The notes: generated by a model from the sequence alone, not told the origin. A DNA stretch of 6,955 bases from Lentisphaeria bacterium (GCA_020056205.1 JAGVIF010000191.1:1-6955); one strand, 5' to 3'; shown: positions 1 through 6,845, numbered from the stretch's first letter. Program-made: numbers and translations.

Positions 1-38
1 TATAAGTTCAGCAAAGGACGGGGTTTGCTGAACTTATA
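1..38. repeat. Perfect 15-bp inverted repeat with 8-base loop
   Basis: The arm TATAAGTTCAGCAAA (1-15) is matched exactly by its reverse complement at 24-38, around the loop GGACGGGG. No T-run follows on the plus strand, so it does not look like an intrinsic terminator for a gene ending to the left. It lies about 85 bases upstream of the GH4 start. It could be an operator-type dyad, a leader hairpin, or the end of a repeated element continuing outside the window. The window begins exactly at the arm, so the symmetry may extend further. Confidence 0.85.
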
Positions 39-122
39 CCTTGCGAGCCCTCCGATGGCATCTGCAACGGCGCGGTTTATGACTTTTGCAACTGGCTCTA
101 GAAACAAAAAGGAGAATTGAAA
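39..122 (+). other. Leader of the GH4 gene; possible edge fragment
   Basis: No convincing sigma-70 promoter is visible here. Several frames stay open. Plus frame 3 reads a protein-like tail ending VYDFCNWL and a TAG at 99-101, but it is closed by a TAA at 3-5. Plus frame 1 is open from the window edge to a TGA at 118-120. On the minus strand a frame containing EPVAKVINRAVADAIGGLA runs off the left edge. None has a supported start, so no gene is called. The stretch could be part of a dispersed element with the hairpin at 1-38, or a decayed gene end. Confidence 0.3.
110..114 (+). promoter_or_regulatory. Shine-Dalgarno AGGAG of the GH4 gene
   Basis: AGGAG, inside AAAAAGGAGAA, ends 8 bases before the ATG at 123. 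This spacing selects ATG 123 over the in-frame TTG at 117, which would lie only 2 bases after the motif. Confidence 0.85.
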
Positions 123-1463
123 ATGGCTAAAATAGCTTTTATCGGCGCCGGAAGTTTTGGTTTCACGAGAACCCTTGTCAAGGATGTCCTGACATATCCG
201 TTGTTGGAAGATTCCACAATCGCGCTTATGGACATAAACAGCGAAAGGCTTAAATACGTCACGCGGGCCGTCAACAAAATAGTTGGCGCCGGCAAATATC
301 CCACCAAAGTCGTCTCAACTATGAACAGAGAAGAGGCGTTAAAGGGCGCCGATGTCGTCATGTGTACAATCCTTGCCGGCGGCGTTGATGTCTGGCAATA
401 TGACATAAAAATACCTAAAAAATACGGGATTGATTTTAATGTCGGAGATACCCGCGGAATAGCCGGTATTTTCAGGGCGCTAAGAACTATTCCTGTAATG
501 CTTGATATTTGCAGGGACATAGAAAGACTCTGTCCGAACGCGATAATGCTCAACTACACAAATCCCATGGCTATGCTCTGCAACGCGATGCAGAGAGCCA
601 CAAAAGTGACAGTAACCGGACTCTGCCACAGCGTACAGGGGATGCCGTCCACGTTTGCAAAATGGCTCGGAATTCCCGACGGAGAAATAGATTATCTTTG
701 CGCGGGAATAAATCACCAGGCATGGTACCTTGAACTGAAGCATAAGGGCAAAGACCTTTATCCACAATTGAAAAAAGTCGTAAAAGAAAATAAAAAAATC
801 TATAATGAAGAATTGGTCAGAAACGAAATGTTCCTGCAACTCGGCTATTATGTCACCGAATCAAGCGGACACAATTCCGAATACAGCTGGTGGTTCAGAA
901 AGAGAGATGATCTGATAAAAAAATATTGTTCGCCCGCTCCGGGCGCAGCCTGGAACCCCGGAGAATATGCTTTCATCCTCAACGATTATGCGAATAGAGA
1001 AAAAAACCAAAAGTGGCAGAAAGACATACAGAAATGGCTTGACGATCCCAACGTGGATATTAAGAGAGGAGGACATGAATACGCCGCATCAATAGCTAAC
1101 GCATGGATGGGAGGAGAACTCTTCGGTTTCTATGGCAATGTTCCAAATCAAAACCTCATCACCAACCTGCCAAAAGAAGCCTGCGTCGAAGTCCCGGTCT
1201 TCGCTTCAAGAGGAAAACTCAACTGCGTCCACGTTGGTGAACTCCCAATACAACTCGCCGCCCTTAACAACGTGAGCGCGGCTACGGAAATAATGACGGT
1301 CAACGCCAGCTTGAGCGGCGACCCGGAAATGGCCTTCCACGCATGCGCCTACGACCCAATGTGCGCGGCAAAACTCTCGCTCGCCGAAATAAGAAAGCTT
1401 ACACAAGAAATGCTCAACAAAAACAAGGCCTATCTGCCCCAGTTCAAAAGCGTTAAAATATAG
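123..1463 (+). CDS. GH4 family alpha-glycosidase, MelA-like (probable alpha-galactosidase)
   Basis: A complete 446-residue protein, close to the 451 residues of E. coli MelA, with no signal peptide, so probably cytoplasmic. GH4 enzymes need NAD+ and a divalent metal such as Mn2+, and cleave glycosides by an oxidation-elimination mechanism instead of ordinary hydrolysis. A Rossmann nucleotide-binding motif GAGSFGF is at 8-14, with the acidic ribose-binding residue D37 (LMDIN). NYTNPMA is at 144-150. The metal-site cysteine motif CHSVQG is at 168-173 (C168, H169), and GINH is at 195-198 (H198, the expected second metal ligand). GYYVTESS at 241-248 and EYAASI at 319-324 also match MelA as I recall it. 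CHSV is the signature reported for GH4 alpha-galactosidases; CHEV marks alpha-glucosidases and CN(V/I)P the phospho-glycosidases. Substrate assignment is therefore inference; alpha-glucosidase or another alpha-hexosidase remains possible. The gene stands alone on its strand. Confidence 0.93.
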   Translation: MAKIAFIGAGSFGFTRTLVKDVLTYPLLEDSTIALMDINSERLKYVTRAVNKIVGAGKYPTKVVSTMNREEALKGADVVMCTILAGGVDVWQYDIKIPKKYGIDFNVGDTRGIAGIFRALRTIPVMLDICRDIERLCPNAIMLNYTNPMAMLCNAMQRATKVTVTGLCHSVQGMPSTFAKWLGIPDGEIDYLCAGINHQAWYLELKHKGKDLYPQLKKVVKENKKIYNEELVRNEMFLQLGYYVTESSGHNSEYSWWFRKRDDLIKKYCSPAPGAAWNPGEYAFILNDYANREKNQKWQKDIQKWLDDPNVDIKRGGHEYAASIANAWMGGELFGFYGNVPNQNLITNLPKEACVEVPVFASRGKLNCVHVGELPIQLAALNNVSAATEIMTVNASLSGDPEMAFHACAYDPMCAAKLSLAEIRKLTQEMLNKNKAYLPQFKSVKI

Positions 1464-1496
1464 CGGTTGTCTCCCAAAAATATATCCAAGCCCTGA

Positions 1497-1569
1497 AGTA
1501 AATAGAGTATGCGCAAAAAAAAGATTTTGCGATTTTCGCAAAAATATTTTTCAGCAGACTCTATTTACT
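1497..1569. terminator. Bidirectional intrinsic terminator between convergent genes
   Basis: The core hairpin pairs TTTTGCGA (1525-1532) with TCGCAAAA (1536-1543) around a 3-base loop. On the plus strand it is followed by ATATTTTT (1544-1551), ending the GH4 transcript. On the minus strand it is followed by eight T (complement of A-run 1515-1522), ending the GH38-ribF-HTH transcript. An outer perfect 12-bp pair, AGTAAATAGAGT (1497-1508) with ACTCTATTTACT (1558-1569), encloses the core. Its right arm contains the stop codon of the HTH gene (1565-1567). Confidence 0.8.
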
Positions 1570-2530
1570 CTTGGGGAGGCGGCGCGGTGTTTTTTTCGGA
1601 AAGATTTTTTATGATAAGCGACTGTTCGTAACCTTGAGCCTGGAGTTTGGCGACAATCGCCATCATTTCATCTTTGTTATTTTTTGCCTTTTCCAACCCC
1701 TCCATGAATTTCAATCTTTCTCCCGCGAATTTGTCCCTGATCGCGAGGATTTCGGCATTTTTAGTCTTTTCCGTTTCGGTTATTGAATTCCTCAGGACTG
1801 TCTCAAATTCTCCCTTCTGTTTTTCCAGATCATTTTTTATGGATTCAAACTCGCCCTGCAAAAGCGCCTTGTTCCCGTCGAGTTCTATTATTTTTTCTGA
1901 CAAGAGTTTTTTTTCGGTCTTTGAAGATTTCAACTCGTTGGCGAGATTTTCGGCCGAAAAGACGTAACTCTGCTTGTCTTTCTCAACGCTTTCTTTTTCC
2001 TCCGTAACATTTTTAATGATGAAGAAGGACGAAATGCTTACGGCCGCAAGGATGAGAATTGTGACAAATGAAACGATGTTCCATTTTTCAGCCCTTGAGA
2101 CGTTGGCGCGTCCCTGCCGTTCGAGCTCGTCCATGCGTCTGGTCATTTCAAGGAGCATGTTTCTGAGCATTTCCGCCATCTCCGTTGTTCCCTGCCTGCT
2201 CACCAGTTCGCCCGCAAGCCTTTTGTCGTCGTCGGTATTTTTTTTGTTTTCCCCGATGTTTTTCCCTTTTGCGCCGTTTGAAAACTCCCCGTGTATAGGA
2301 TGGCGTTTCATCAGTTCTTCTTCAATGTCAAAAGAGGAAAGCCCCTTGTCGCGGAGTTCCCTGATTTCCATCAGGACTTCCGCCGACGCGTCGGTATATA
2401 TCCTTCTTTTCCCTTGCACTTTGAAGCCTATCAGGGAGTTGTATCTCACCAGCCAGTCTGTTATGGTCGTCCTTGGGACATTTAATTTGTCCGCCAACTC
2501 GATGACAGTATACTTTCCGTTCCCGCTCAT
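1565..2530 (-). CDS. MerR-type HTH, single transmembrane, coiled-coil protein
   Basis: A 321-residue protein of unknown function. Residues about 6-45 form a MerR-like winged helix-turn-helix (YTVIELADKLNVPRTTITDW, then a wing containing GKRRIYTD). Residues 50-78 (EVLMEIRELRDKGLSSFDIE, then KRHP) continue the conserved block seen in MerR-HTH proteins of Bacillus and relatives, which I recall being annotated near DUF3967 or RacA. A charged linker (79-110) and a short helical stretch (113-140) lead to one hydrophobic segment at about 151-173 (core FVTILILAAVSISSFFII). A long Lys/Glu-rich coiled coil follows (about 176-300), ending in a short APPPQE tail. The basic residues before the segment suggest the HTH is cytoplasmic and the coil outside the membrane. 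The start matches the usual N-terminus of the HTH block, but no clear Shine-Dalgarno is seen, so coupling to ribF, 21 bases upstream, is plausible. Function could be regulation or tethering DNA to the membrane. Confidence 0.85.
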   Translation of the reverse strand: MSGNGKYTVIELADKLNVPRTTITDWLVRYNSLIGFKVQGKRRIYTDASAEVLMEIRELRDKGLSSFDIEEELMKRHPIHGEFSNGAKGKNIGENKKNTDDDKRLAGELVSRQGTTEMAEMLRNMLLEMTRRMDELERQGRANVSRAEKWNIVSFVTILILAAVSISSFFIIKNVTEEKESVEKDKQSYVFSAENLANELKSSKTEKKLLSEKIIELDGNKALLQGEFESIKNDLEKQKGEFETVLRNSITETEKTKNAEILAIRDKFAGERLKFMEGLEKAKNNKDEMMAIVAKLQAQGYEQSLIIKNLSEKNTAPPPQE

Positions 2531-2551
2531 ATATATTTTTCGCCGCTTTAT

Positions 2552-3523
2552 TTATTTCGTCTTTTTCGCGCGGATATTTTCCACGTCATCAGCTATTTGC
2601 TCCCGCAGGATTTTAATATCGCTAAAAAATCTCTGTTCCCTAATATAGCGCCCGAAGCGAATTTCAAGTTCTTTTCCGTAAAGAGTCCCTGAAAAATCGA
2701 GTATATGGGCCTCCACAAGCAGTTCGCGTTTTTTTTCTCTCGGCACCGAAGGCGCTGTTCCGATTGAGATTGCGGCTTTGTATTCTTTATCAGGCAAAAC
2801 CGCGATTCCGGAATAAACCCCTTCCGGAGGCAGGACGCCGCTTTTTATGTCAAGATTTGCTGTTGGAAATCCGAGATTGTTTGACGCGAAGGAGAGTCCC
2901 TTTGCGACCTTGCCGAAAATGCTGTAAGGGCGGCCGAGCATCTTTTCCGCCAAGTCCAAATCTCCTCCGGCGACCGCCCGTCTGATCGCAGTACTGCTCA
3001 CTATCGCCCCATCCATTTTCAACTCATTAACCGTTCTGATGAAAAACTCATTGCTTTTTGCGAATTTCGCGATAGCGCTGACAGAGCCGCTTCCGTCTCG
3101 TCCAAACTTCCATTTTGATCCGACGCAGACGGAACAAAGCCTCATCCTCTCGGGTGAAAGGAAAGCGTTTAGAAAATCTTCAGGATTTAATTTTGAGAAT
3201 TCCGATGTGAACGGAATAGTAACTACGGCATCCATTCCGGCTTCATGAAGGAGCCTGACTTTTTGCTCGTGTGGAAGAAGAAGGCCGAATTCCCGCTCGG
3301 GAAATATGATCTTCCGCGGGTGCGGAAAAAATGTCAACGCGACAGAACGCGCTCCAAATTTCGCGGCATCTTCCATCAGCGTGTTCAAAAGATGGCGATG
3401 TCCGAGATGGACGCCGTCAAAGACGCCTATCGCCGCGGAGACAATCTCGAATCCGTGTTTATGGAGTTCATCCAGAGATGAAAGCTCCAGAATGTTTTTT
3501 TCGGTTTTTCCTTGCAGTCTCAT
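2552..3523 (-). CDS. ribF: Bifunctional riboflavin kinase / FMN adenylyltransferase RibF
   Basis: Makes FMN from riboflavin and ATP, then FAD from FMN and ATP, in the cytoplasm. The 323 residues match the usual full-length two-domain enzyme (about 305-320). The N-terminal nucleotidyltransferase domain shows GVFDGVHLGH (33-42), FFPHP (65-69), the GSKWKFGRDGSG block (125-136; usually FRFG-like) and SSTAIRRA (166-173). The C-terminal flavokinase domain shows GRPYSIFGKVAKG (187-199), LGFPTANL (207-214), GVYSG (225-229), and EAHILDF with LYGKE, whose E271 corresponds to the catalytic glutamate. The usual GR before the LGFPTAN motif is replaced by NN. The start ATG lies 56 bases inside the 3' end of the GH38 frame and has only a weak AGGG 9 bases upstream, which suggests translational coupling. 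RibF is a housekeeping gene, so its place after a mannosidase is probably incidental. Confidence 0.96.
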   Translation of the reverse strand: MRLQGKTEKNILELSSLDELHKHGFEIVSAAIGVFDGVHLGHRHLLNTLMEDAAKFGARSVALTFFPHPRKIIFPEREFGLLLPHEQKVRLLHEAGMDAVVTIPFTSEFSKLNPEDFLNAFLSPERMRLCSVCVGSKWKFGRDGSGSVSAIAKFAKSNEFFIRTVNELKMDGAIVSSTAIRRAVAGGDLDLAEKMLGRPYSIFGKVAKGLSFASNNLGFPTANLDIKSGVLPPEGVYSGIAVLPDKEYKAAISIGTAPSVPREKKRELLVEAHILDFSGTLYGKELEIRFGRYIREQRFFSDIKILREQIADDVENIRAKKTK

Positions 3524-4835
3524 GAATTCTAACCCTGAAAGTTTTTATTTCAAAAGGCTTGAAAGCGGTCTTCAGGCATTTTCCCGCGAATTTCGCAACT
3601 CCTATTCTTCTCTCAAGCATGTCGGTTTCGAGAGCGCTTTCTATCGGATACGCGAAACTTATCACGGCTTCACCGCTCTTTTTGAAATATTCGCAGGCCC
3701 TTATTATCATATCTCCCGAACCGTCTTCGGCAAGTTTCGCCGTGTCTATTATGATATTTTCGCTGTTGGAGCGGACGAACGACAATTCGGGCGGCATTTG
3801 TCCTTTCTGTCCGGTCTTCAATTGCCTGACTATCAGCGGCATATTCAGGAAATGAGCTTCTTTGACAACTCCGGCGTTTCGAAAATCTCCCGAGTGCGGC
3901 ATCGCCGAATATATAAAGCTGTTGTTTCCCTGGTCTGCGAATAGATCGGGCGCCGTCGGGGCTCTCAAAACGGAAAGGCGCAAAACTCCGTGTTTGCAAT
4001 CGTAGCCGTATTTACAGTCATTTAAAAGGGCGAAGCCGAAGTCTGTCTCGGAAATATCTGCCCACTTATGGGCTGGCACCTCAAACATAGCCAAATCCCA
4101 TGAGGTGTTGTCGTGGGCGTTTCTCTCCACATTGCCAAATTGTATGTCAAACGTGGCCTTGTCAGCCCTGATATCGGTCGGGAAAGCGACTTTTAGGAGT
4201 TTATGTCTTTCTCTCCATTCGATTTCTGTTATGAAGTCGAGTCTTGGCGAGCCGGAGCGCAATTCAACGGTCTGAATAATTTCCGATTTTCCAAAACGTT
4301 TTCTGAATTTCAATTGTCCGCGAAGGGGGCTTGAAGATGTTTTCAGCCATTCGGCTTTTTCCGACAAGACCTCTTTCTTCTCTTCGAAGTGAATGTCAAT
4401 GTCCCATGCATCATAGGTGTTAGGATAGTCTTCAAATATCTGAAATTCATTTCCGTAATACCCTTTTGGGATAATATTTCTTCCTGATTTTTTTTCGACA
4501 AGCGATTTTAATCGTCCGCTCTCGTCAAAGTGCGCTTTTATGAATTCGTTTTCTATGCCTCTCGCGGCTGTTTTCACCTCTTGCTCTCTTGCGATTTTCG
4601 CAGGCGCGGCAATGTCAATTATCTTATAGCCGTTTGGTGGAATCGTTCCGCTCATCCTCTCTTTCCCAGCGGCTTCGACGGCTTCGTTTCTTTCGAATGA
4701 TGATGTGTTAAGCAACAGGGCGGGGGACTTCATCCCCGCGGTTTGAAAAACCCGAGAGGCCTTTTCTATTGACGAATTCAACAGGCCGGTTGCCGTCTTG
4801 CTGATTTTTTCGTGGTCTTTTTTTTGCGTCATCAT
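3468..4835 (-). CDS. GH38 alpha-mannosidase, C-terminal part (frame-shifted)
   Basis: Carries the C-terminal beta-sandwich domain of a GH38 alpha-mannosidase and none of the catalytic metal ligands. Counting 455 residues from ATG 4835, family-typical blocks are LLNTSSFERNE (41-51), IENEFIKAHFDESGRLKSL (94-112), YDAWDID (141-147), NTSWDLAMFEV (243-253), LLNDCKYGYD (270-279) and FKPFEIKTFRV near the end. Residues from D7 (codon starting at 4817) continue directly from K578 of the N-terminal part once one A is removed from the run at 4818-4825. The resulting 1027-residue protein is normal GH38 length. ATG 4835 has AGGA 7 bases upstream, so separate translation is formally possible. That AGGA lies in codons for the conserved IGK, so it is probably coincidental. 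The last 18 or so residues extend past the usual family end and overlap ribF. Confidence 0.88.
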   Translation of the reverse strand: MMTQKKDHEKISKTATGLLNSSIEKASRVFQTAGMKSPALLLNTSSFERNEAVEAAGKERMSGTIPPNGYKIIDIAAPAKIAREQEVKTAARGIENEFIKAHFDESGRLKSLVEKKSGRNIIPKGYYGNEFQIFEDYPNTYDAWDIDIHFEEKKEVLSEKAEWLKTSSSPLRGQLKFRKRFGKSEIIQTVELRSGSPRLDFITEIEWRERHKLLKVAFPTDIRADKATFDIQFGNVERNAHDNTSWDLAMFEVPAHKWADISETDFGFALLNDCKYGYDCKHGVLRLSVLRAPTAPDLFADQGNNSFIYSAMPHSGDFRNAGVVKEAHFLNMPLIVRQLKTGQKGQMPPELSFVRSNSENIIIDTAKLAEDGSGDMIIRACEYFKKSGEAVISFAYPIESALETDMLERRIGVAKFAGKCLKTAFKPFEIKTFRVRIHETARKNRKKHSGAFISG

Positions 4836-6552
4836 AGACTTTTCCTATTGAACTGCCCGGTATTATGTCGTGGAACTGGTTAAGGAGGAGCGTTTTCCAC
4901 ATTTCATTAAGCTCCTGCGCCGGATAATCCGATTTATTTCCAAAGAATGCCGCTGTCTTTTCAAGATTTTGCAGGAGGATTTCATTCTTTCTGTTTGCTT
5001 TTTTTATCCACGCCTGAGTAGTATATGTTCCCCTGTGGTATTCGAGATAGAGTTCTCCGGTCCAGACAGGGAATTTTATTTTTTTCGATGATAAATCCCT
5101 GAAAAAATCTGTTACGGTTGACGTTTTGATTTTTGGAACGCCTTCGAGATTTCTATAGACTTCCATTTTTTCAAGCATCTTGCGGTCAACGCCTCCTCCG
5201 CCATCGCCCCACCCGAAAGGATAAACCCACTCCGAGAGCCTGTCGCTGTCCTTGAAGTTTTTCGCCGAAAAGCGCAGTTCGTCCGCCGTCATGAGACCGT
5301 TGTAGTTATTTGCCGGCAAAAAGTGGGACAGGATTTCCGTTCCGTCTATGCCGCGCCACTTGAAACTGTGATGAGGGAATTTGTTGAATGTGCTCCAGCT
5401 AAGTTTCTGAGTGGAAAAATAGTTCACACCGCATTTTGTAAGAATTTGCGGCATGGCCGCAGAGTAGCCAAAAACATCCGGCAGCCACAGGTGGTCAACC
5501 GTCTTTCCGAATTCATCCCGCGAAAATCGCTGGCCGTAAAGAAATTGCCTGACCATAGACTCCCCTGAAATTATGTTGCAGTCGAATTCCACCCAGCACG
5601 ACGAGGCGTTTTCCCAGAGCCCTGTTTTAATGTGGTTCTTTATCCTCGCGTAAAGGCCGGGATAGTTTTTCTTAGTGTAATCGTAAAGCTGAGCCTGCCC
5701 TTGGGAGAAAACAAAGCCGTGCCCTTCATCGAGCAGGAGGCACATCGAGGAAAAAGTCCTTGCGCATTTTTTCACGGTTTCGCTTAGAGGCCAGAGCCAC
5801 GCCACATCTATATGCGAATGTCCCTGCGAGAACGCCGTGTGGGCGCTGGGCTCCGCAGGATGAGCCTTTATGAATTTCTCAAGGTATGCAAGCGCTTTTT
5901 TCAGCCTTTCCTTGTCCCCGAGTTCAAACAAATTTATCGAATCATTAAGGGCGCTGAGCAGCTGCGCCCTGTACGTTGATTCTTCAGGCAGATTTTTCAC
6001 AAGAAGAAAAAGAGCCTCGAAAACATTATAAAATTTCCAGAAAATTCTGTCAATTTTGACAATAGCCGCCTCTTTGATCTGCGCCTGAAACGACACATCA
6101 TCAAGATTCGGGCTCAACCTTGAAACACTGATCCCGAAGGTGTGCGCCGCCGTCGCATCCATATACAAAACTGTTTTACCATGCTTCCCTCTCAAAAAGA
6201 AAGATTTGTGATTGGTGTCAATGCTTTGGAGGACAGTCCCTTTTTCGGAAAAAAGACATCCGTCCCCGATCATGTCCACAAATAACGCGGCGTCGCAATC
6301 CTCGTCCACCGGCTTTTGCCAGTCAAAAGAGAGTTTAAACCATCCCGTTGTCCAATGCGGACCCCAGTTAAAAGGCGTTTTTTTCTCCGCGAATTTCGCT
6401 TTTTTCATTTCGGAAAACGATGCGGGATATTTGAAAAAACACGCCTCCACCCTGACAACACCCTCTTTTTCATGCAGGTGGGGCGATAGAAATTCCTTTA
6501 TAAACACATTGCATCTTTCCAAGGTTTGGACAGGATATTTTTTCATTGTCAT
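4708..6552 (-). CDS. GH38 alpha-mannosidase, N-terminal catalytic part (frame-shifted)
   Basis: Retaining alpha-mannosidase that removes alpha-linked mannose through a Zn-type metal site; probably cytoplasmic, since no signal peptide follows the chosen start. It runs 614 residues from ATG 6552. An N-terminal beta domain (about 1-235) precedes the catalytic barrel. GHSHIDVAWLWPLSET (244-259) gives metal ligands H247 and D249, LPDVFGYS (357-364) gives nucleophile D359, WGDGGGG is at 448-454, and NQFHDIIPGSS (558-568) gives the last metal histidine, H561. The YLEYHRGTYTTQ block (502-513) opens the middle domain. The AWLWP form resembles the Ams1/cytosolic class II branch. Residues 579-614 are out of frame after the A-run, so real homology ends at K578. 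The start is chosen because GAGGA lies 7 bases upstream; an in-frame TTG at 6717 would add 55 residues of intergenic repeat sequence. It is the first gene of the reverse cluster. Confidence 0.92.
   Translation of the reverse strand: MTMKKYPVQTLERCNVFIKEFLSPHLHEKEGVVRVEACFFKYPASFSEMKKAKFAEKKTPFNWGPHWTTGWFKLSFDWQKPVDEDCDAALFVDMIGDGCLFSEKGTVLQSIDTNHKSFFLRGKHGKTVLYMDATAAHTFGISVSRLSPNLDDVSFQAQIKEAAIVKIDRIFWKFYNVFEALFLLVKNLPEESTYRAQLLSALNDSINLFELGDKERLKKALAYLEKFIKAHPAEPSAHTAFSQGHSHIDVAWLWPLSETVKKCARTFSSMCLLLDEGHGFVFSQGQAQLYDYTKKNYPGLYARIKNHIKTGLWENASSCWVEFDCNIISGESMVRQFLYGQRFSRDEFGKTVDHLWLPDVFGYSAAMPQILTKCGVNYFSTQKLSWSTFNKFPHHSFKWRGIDGTEILSHFLPANNYNGLMTADELRFSAKNFKDSDRLSEWVYPFGWGDGGGGVDRKMLEKMEVYRNLEGVPKIKTSTVTDFFRDLSSKKIKFPVWTGELYLEYHRGTYTTQAWIKKANRKNEILLQNLEKTAAFFGNKSDYPAQELNEMWKTLLLNQFHDIIPGSSIGKVYDDAKKRPRKNQQDGNRPVEFVNRKGLSGFSNRGDEVPRPVA
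4818..4825 (-). other. Frameshift site: run of eight A within the GH38 gene
   Basis: On the minus strand the sequence reads GAC GCA AAA AAA AGA CCA in the upstream frame. Conserved GH38 sequence resumes at GAC (4817-4815), which needs one A fewer (or two more). From 6552 to 3468 is 3085 bases, one more than a multiple of three, which agrees with a single inserted base. A homopolymer indel or sequencing error is the simplest cause; transcript slippage is an alternative. A standard ribosomal -1 slip at A AAA AAA would enter the wrong frame. Confidence 0.85.
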
Positions 6553-6559
6553 TGCCAAG

Positions 6560-6564
6560 TCCTC
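6560..6564 (-). promoter_or_regulatory. Shine-Dalgarno GAGGA of the GH38 gene
   Basis: GAGGA on the minus strand ends 7 bases before ATG 6552. It fixes the start at MTMKKYPVQT rather than at a far-upstream TTG. No clear promoter is visible further upstream; a TTGATT at 6621-6626 has no good -10 partner. Confidence 0.75.
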
Positions 6565-6674
6565 GCTTCTATTGCTTATTATTTTTTTGCGGACGGATAA
6601 AATTACCCCTAAACAGCAAAAATCAAGAAGGCACAGAAGCACAGCAGTGATAATGATAAAGAATGGATGATTGA

Positions 6675-6722
6675 AGGATTTGATGATTGTGCGATTTAAA
6701 AATTCGCAAATCGCCAAATCTT
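6675..6722. repeat. Long imperfect inverted repeat (hairpin)
   Basis: The left arm 6675-6697 pairs with the right arm 6701-6722 around AAA (6698-6700). Roughly 20 base pairs form, including GGATTTG with CAAATCT-type partners and TGCGA with TCGCA. There are two G-T pairs, one bulge at 6689 and mismatches at 6683/6714 and 6695/6703. Both arms are made of degenerate GATTTG/CAAATC words. It lies about 125 bases upstream of the GH38 start and has no adjacent T-run marking it as a terminator. Confidence 0.6.
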
Positions 6723-6751
6723 AAAATCTCCAAATACTAAGAGTGCGGCCT

Positions 6752-6768
6752 GCGGTGAGCTTGTCGAA
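6752..6768. repeat. GCGGTGAGCTTGTCGAA interspersed motif
   Basis: This single copy, read here on the plus strand, resembles a dispersed intergenic word (reverse complement TTCGACAAGCTCACCGC) that I recall seeing many times in genomes of uncultivated anaerobes. It is followed by the small palindrome CCGAAGTTCGG (6770-6780). The recall is unverified and only one copy is in the window. Confidence 0.45.
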
Positions 6769-6845
6769 TCCGAAGTTCGGAAATGCGAGAGTGAAAAAAG
6801 TAGAAAATAGAAGGGAGAAAAGTTTTCTAAATTCTAAATTTTCGT

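Noticed and set aside
1..38. Left-edge hairpin as an intrinsic terminator.
   Set aside because: No T-run follows on the plus strand, and the minus-strand continuation lies outside the window.
117..122. TTG 117 as the GH4 start.
   Set aside because: It lies too close to AGGAG (110-114); ATG 123 has proper spacing and gives the usual GH4 N-terminus.
98..553. 151-codon minus-strand open frame opposite the GH4 gene.
   Set aside because: It lies largely antisense to a strongly conserved gene, has no recognisable domain, and is a shadow frame.
1974..2648. 224-codon plus-strand open frame over the HTH and ribF genes.
   Set aside because: Ser- and Phe-rich composition is typical of the complement of Lys/Glu-rich coding DNA; the opposite strand has two recognisable genes.
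3306..3944. 212-codon plus-strand open frame across the ribF/GH38 junction.
   Set aside because: It is antisense to conserved RibF and GH38 sequence, with no domain or ribosome binding site.
6598..6626. Minus-strand promoter for GH38 using TTGATT and a TAATTT or ATTTTA box.
   Set aside because: The -10 candidates match the consensus poorly or have spacing of only 15 bases, so it is too weak to annotate.
6553..6717. Extending the GH38 start to TTG 6717, giving an N-terminal membrane segment.
   Set aside because: The extension is read from repeat-rich intergenic DNA including the hairpin, while ATG 6552 has GAGGA at good spacing and matches where GH38 proteins begin.
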